A stretch of 8,144 nt of DNA, taken from the NCBI GenBank assembly GCA_905199445.1, contig CAJKGK010000044.1, positions 1 through 8,144 of the forward strand, given 5' to 3'. This DNA comes from an uncultured Lachnospiraceae bacterium. Lineage in GTDB: Bacteria > Bacillota > Clostridia > Lachnospirales > Lachnospiraceae. The first letter of the stretch is position 1. Each line of letters starts with the position of its first letter. Below are positions 6,556 through 8,144 of this stretch, piece by piece. Both the position numbers and the translations under genes were made by a program. The notes below the pieces were generated by a model, which did not search any database, was not told the DNA's origin, and saw nothing but the letters and a program-made list of their open reading frames with translations.

Positions 6556-6596
6556 GCCTCATCTCTCAATTAGCGAGGGATGAGGCTTTTCTTTTT
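6556..6596 (+). terminator. Intrinsic terminator after larE and the recombinase remnant
   Basis: The stem is GCCTCATCTCTC (6556-6567) / GAGGGATGAGGC (6575-6586), 12 bp with one G-U pair and a 7-base loop, followed by TTTTCTTTTT (6587-6596). It sits 7 bases after the remnant's stop, so it probably arrived as the recombinase gene's terminator and now ends the lar transcript. Confidence 0.88.
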
Positions 6597-6663
6597 GTAA
6601 AATTGTGATACATATATTCATAATTTGTTTACTATTAAATTCCCGGTTGTGCAGTAGAAAATG

Positions 6664-6692
6664 ATGACGAAAAGCCCTGCAAATGCTATAAT
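6664..6692 (+). promoter_or_regulatory. Extended -10 sigma-A promoter for the lipoprotein gene
   Basis: A consensus TATAAT (6687-6692) is preceded by TGC (6684-6686), giving an extended -10. ATGACG (6664-6669) makes a 4/6 -35 match with a 17-bp spacer. The predicted start near 6699 gives an approximately 100-base leader before the lipoprotein ATG at 6801. Confidence 0.65.
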
Positions 6693-6704
6693 GTTCGCAT
6701 ATAG

Positions 6705-6724
6705 ATATGGCAATTTGCCCATAT
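6705..6724 (+). promoter_or_regulatory. Dyad in the lipoprotein leader, possible operator or RNA hairpin
   Basis: ATATGGCA (6705-6712) pairs with TGCCCATAT (6716-6724) around a 3-base loop with one bulged C. It lies just downstream of the predicted transcription start, where a repressor operator or a 5' stabilising hairpin would sit. No T-tract follows, so it is not a terminator. Confidence 0.4.
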
Positions 6725-6800
6725 TGAAATCTTTTATATAGGATATGACTTGTTCATACTTAAAACAAATTTGATAGAATCGCAGAAAGGATTTACGCTT

Positions 6801-7913
6801 ATGAAAAAACAATGGATTGCTTTACTGACAGGATGTGCGCTGGTATGCAGTATGCTGGCCGGATGCGGCTCAAAACCTCAGACATCGGCTCCGGCAGCTG
6901 CGGGCAGTGATAAAGGCTGTACGGATGAGGCCATTCTGTCTCAGCTGAGAAATGACGGGACACCTGAGTTCGTACTGGACGGTACTTATTACACGCTTCC
7001 TTTGGAAACTTCCCAGCTGATACAGGCCGGATGGAGTTTGGAAACGGAAGAATATGATGCAGCAGAGGTTTCTCTGCAACCCGGCGAGCGCATTTATGGG
7101 GAACTTTCCAAAGACGGTCAGGAAATGGATGTTGCAATCGTAAATGCCGGGACAGAGCCATGTAAACCTGCTGAGGGCGGAACAGTGGTAGAACTGGAAT
7201 ACTCTGCCGATAAGAATCAGCCAAATCCTGATTTCTTTGTAACGCTCAACGGGATCAACTGTGCTATGTCCAACGCAGCTTTACAAAAGGCATTGGAAGG
7301 TGTAGACGGATATGAACTGAATTCCGCAGGAAATATCGATATCAATCGTACCGTTGATGATGATGAAATTGCTGTTTATAAAGTCATGCTGGGTGATGAC
7401 TACACAGCAATCACGCTTGCTTCGGATAATATTTTTGAATACAAGGATTATCAGCCGCAAGAAGTGAAAGAACAGGTATCTGATGAAAAGATTGCTGCTT
7501 ACAAAGATACTACAAAAGCCGAGATGGCACCGTATGCTCAGGATTTCAATGCAATCATCGAGGGATATGAAGACAATATGAGCGTCGGATTTTACAGTGA
7601 AGGTACCGTTTGGGACGAAGAAGTCGGTGAATATAAGGCTATTGCCGGCACGCCGCTCTCTCCGGATGTGTCTCTCTACATCGCAGAGGATACAACCGGC
7701 CAGCTCTACTGTATTGCTAACCAGCTTTTGAATGAAGATGGTACAGTAAGCTCTGCCATTGAGCTTGAGGAAGGCGATCAGGTCAAGGTTTGGGGTTATG
7801 CTTCACAGTATCTGGAATTGCAGGAAGGTCTGAAAATCGTCGTGGTTCAGCCTGGTATCATTGAACGCAACGGCGAACTGGTGATCCTGGACAAAAATCT
7901 GAAAGCAGACTGA
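6801..7913 (+). CDS. Putative lipoprotein of unknown function
   Basis: A 370-residue protein with a lipoprotein signal: MKKQ, a hydrophobic stretch, and lipobox LAGC with the lipidated cysteine at C22, so it should be anchored to the outer face of the membrane. A low-complexity linker (SAPAAAG, about 29-35) follows. The mature protein is acidic. An early segment, FVLDGTYYTLPLETSQLIQAGW, resembles a motif found in other clostridial secreted proteins of unknown role. The C-terminal part with LEEGDQVKVWGYASQY looks like an OB-fold-type beta domain; this is inference only. Start ATG 6801 is chosen because the signal peptide begins there and AGAAAGGA (6784-6791) lies 9 bases upstream; an in-frame TTG at 6750 would prepend 17 residues and spoil the signal. 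It has its own promoter and no link to the lar genes is visible. Confidence 0.85.
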   Translation: MKKQWIALLTGCALVCSMLAGCGSKPQTSAPAAAGSDKGCTDEAILSQLRNDGTPEFVLDGTYYTLPLETSQLIQAGWSLETEEYDAAEVSLQPGERIYGELSKDGQEMDVAIVNAGTEPCKPAEGGTVVELEYSADKNQPNPDFFVTLNGINCAMSNAALQKALEGVDGYELNSAGNIDINRTVDDDEIAVYKVMLGDDYTAITLASDNIFEYKDYQPQEVKEQVSDEKIAAYKDTTKAEMAPYAQDFNAIIEGYEDNMSVGFYSEGTVWDEEVGEYKAIAGTPLSPDVSLYIAEDTTGQLYCIANQLLNEDGTVSSAIELEEGDQVKVWGYASQYLELQEGLKIVVVQPGIIERNGELVILDKNLKAD

Positions 7914-8038
7914 TGCTTTTAAAATGTTGAAATGTTCTGCCAGATTACAGGCGGCCAGGGACATGGTAGATAGCTTTGTCTGGAATACGGAAGGATAAAT
8001 TGACACAGGAACAATGACTTTATAGGAAAACAACGAAG
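7914..8038. other. Intergenic gap after the lipoprotein gene
   Basis: No clear terminator is seen; the stem CTGCC/GGCGG near 7940-7957 lacks a T-tract. A 24-codon open frame (ATG 7924 to TAA 7996-7998) has no ribosome site and is not supported as a gene. TTGACA at 8000-8005 with TATAGG at 8021-8026 has only a 15-bp spacer and leaves almost no leader before ATG 8039, so it is a doubtful promoter. Confidence 0.4.
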
Positions 8039-8144
8039 ATGAAGAAACGAAAACTTTCAGGAAAAACAATTTGTATCACTTCTATTCTAAATGACCTAAA
8101 TCTCCAGAAGGGACGCAAAAAATCATTTTTACCACTTTTTCTCA
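8039..8144 (+). CDS. Possible start of a further gene, 3' truncated by the window end
   Basis: An open frame begins MKKRKLSGKTICI and stays open for 35 codons to the window edge. It is rich in Lys/Arg and turns hydrophobic at the end (SFLPLFL), as in the N-terminus of a membrane protein such as a transporter permease. A weak AGGA (8024-8027) lies 11 bases upstream, and an in-frame stop at 8015-8017 excludes a longer start. No family can be assigned from so little sequence. Confidence 0.35.
   Translation, partial: MKKRKLSGKTICITSILNDLNLQKGRKKSFLPLFL

Noticed and set aside
6750..6780. TTGTTC ... TAGAAT as promoter of the lipoprotein gene
   Set aside because: The spacer is 19 bases and the predicted RNA start would fall inside the ribosome-binding site. 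The extended -10 at 6684-6692 is much better.
8000..8026. Perfect TTGACA with TATAGG as a promoter for the last open frame
   Set aside because: The spacer is only 15 bases and the leader would be about 6 bases with no ribosome site.
1..8144. CRISPR arrays, tRNA or rRNA genes, intact insertion sequences
   Set aside because: No regularly spaced repeats, tRNA-like cloverleaf or rRNA sequence, and no transposase frame was seen on either strand.

Overview
The window looks like the chromosome of an anaerobic Bacillota bacterium of class Clostridia, possibly Lachnospiraceae-like. The grounds are strong AGGAGG-type ribosome sites, tightly packed co-directional genes, moderate G+C, a DUF3842 protein, a Gram-positive-style lipoprotein, and the scar of a clostridial-type large serine recombinase. 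No species can be named from the sequence alone. All supported genes are on the + strand.

Region 1 (1-2711) is a sugar-acid catabolic operon. It holds the C-terminal part of an IlvD/Edd-family dehydratase (cut by the window start), a KDPG/KHG aldolase, and a PfkB-family 2-keto-3-deoxygluconate kinase. Together these fit a semi-phosphorylative Entner-Doudoroff route: aldonate to 2-keto-3-deoxy-aldonate (dehydratase), then KDPG (kinase), then pyruvate plus glyceraldehyde-3-phosphate (aldolase).

Region 2 (2712-3426) holds a promoter with a 19-bp spacer that resembles MerR-family operators. It is followed by a small DUF3842 gene with a glycine-rich, nucleotide-binding-like N-terminus, then one weak and one strong intrinsic terminator hairpin.

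Region 3 (3507-6417) is a complete set of nickel-pincer nucleotide (NPN) cofactor biosynthesis genes, larB-larC-larE, each joined to the next by a 4-base ATGA overlap. LarC is one uninterrupted frame and carries a very His/Asp-rich insert. LarE has the three-cysteine arrangement expected of an iron-sulfur-type LarE. No LarA-type apoenzyme lies in the window, so the cofactor's client must be encoded elsewhere. The neighbouring sugar-acid genes suggest that the client could be a sugar-acid 2-epimerase.

Region 4 (6402-6600) begins within the last codons of larE. It is a short fragment of the extreme C-terminus of a serine recombinase followed by its terminator, a scar of past mobile-element activity.

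Region 5 (6600-8144) has a good extended -10 promoter and a structured leader. These are followed by a lipoprotein of unknown function with a possible OB-fold-like C-terminal domain, a short non-coding gap, and what may be the first codons of another gene cut by the window end.
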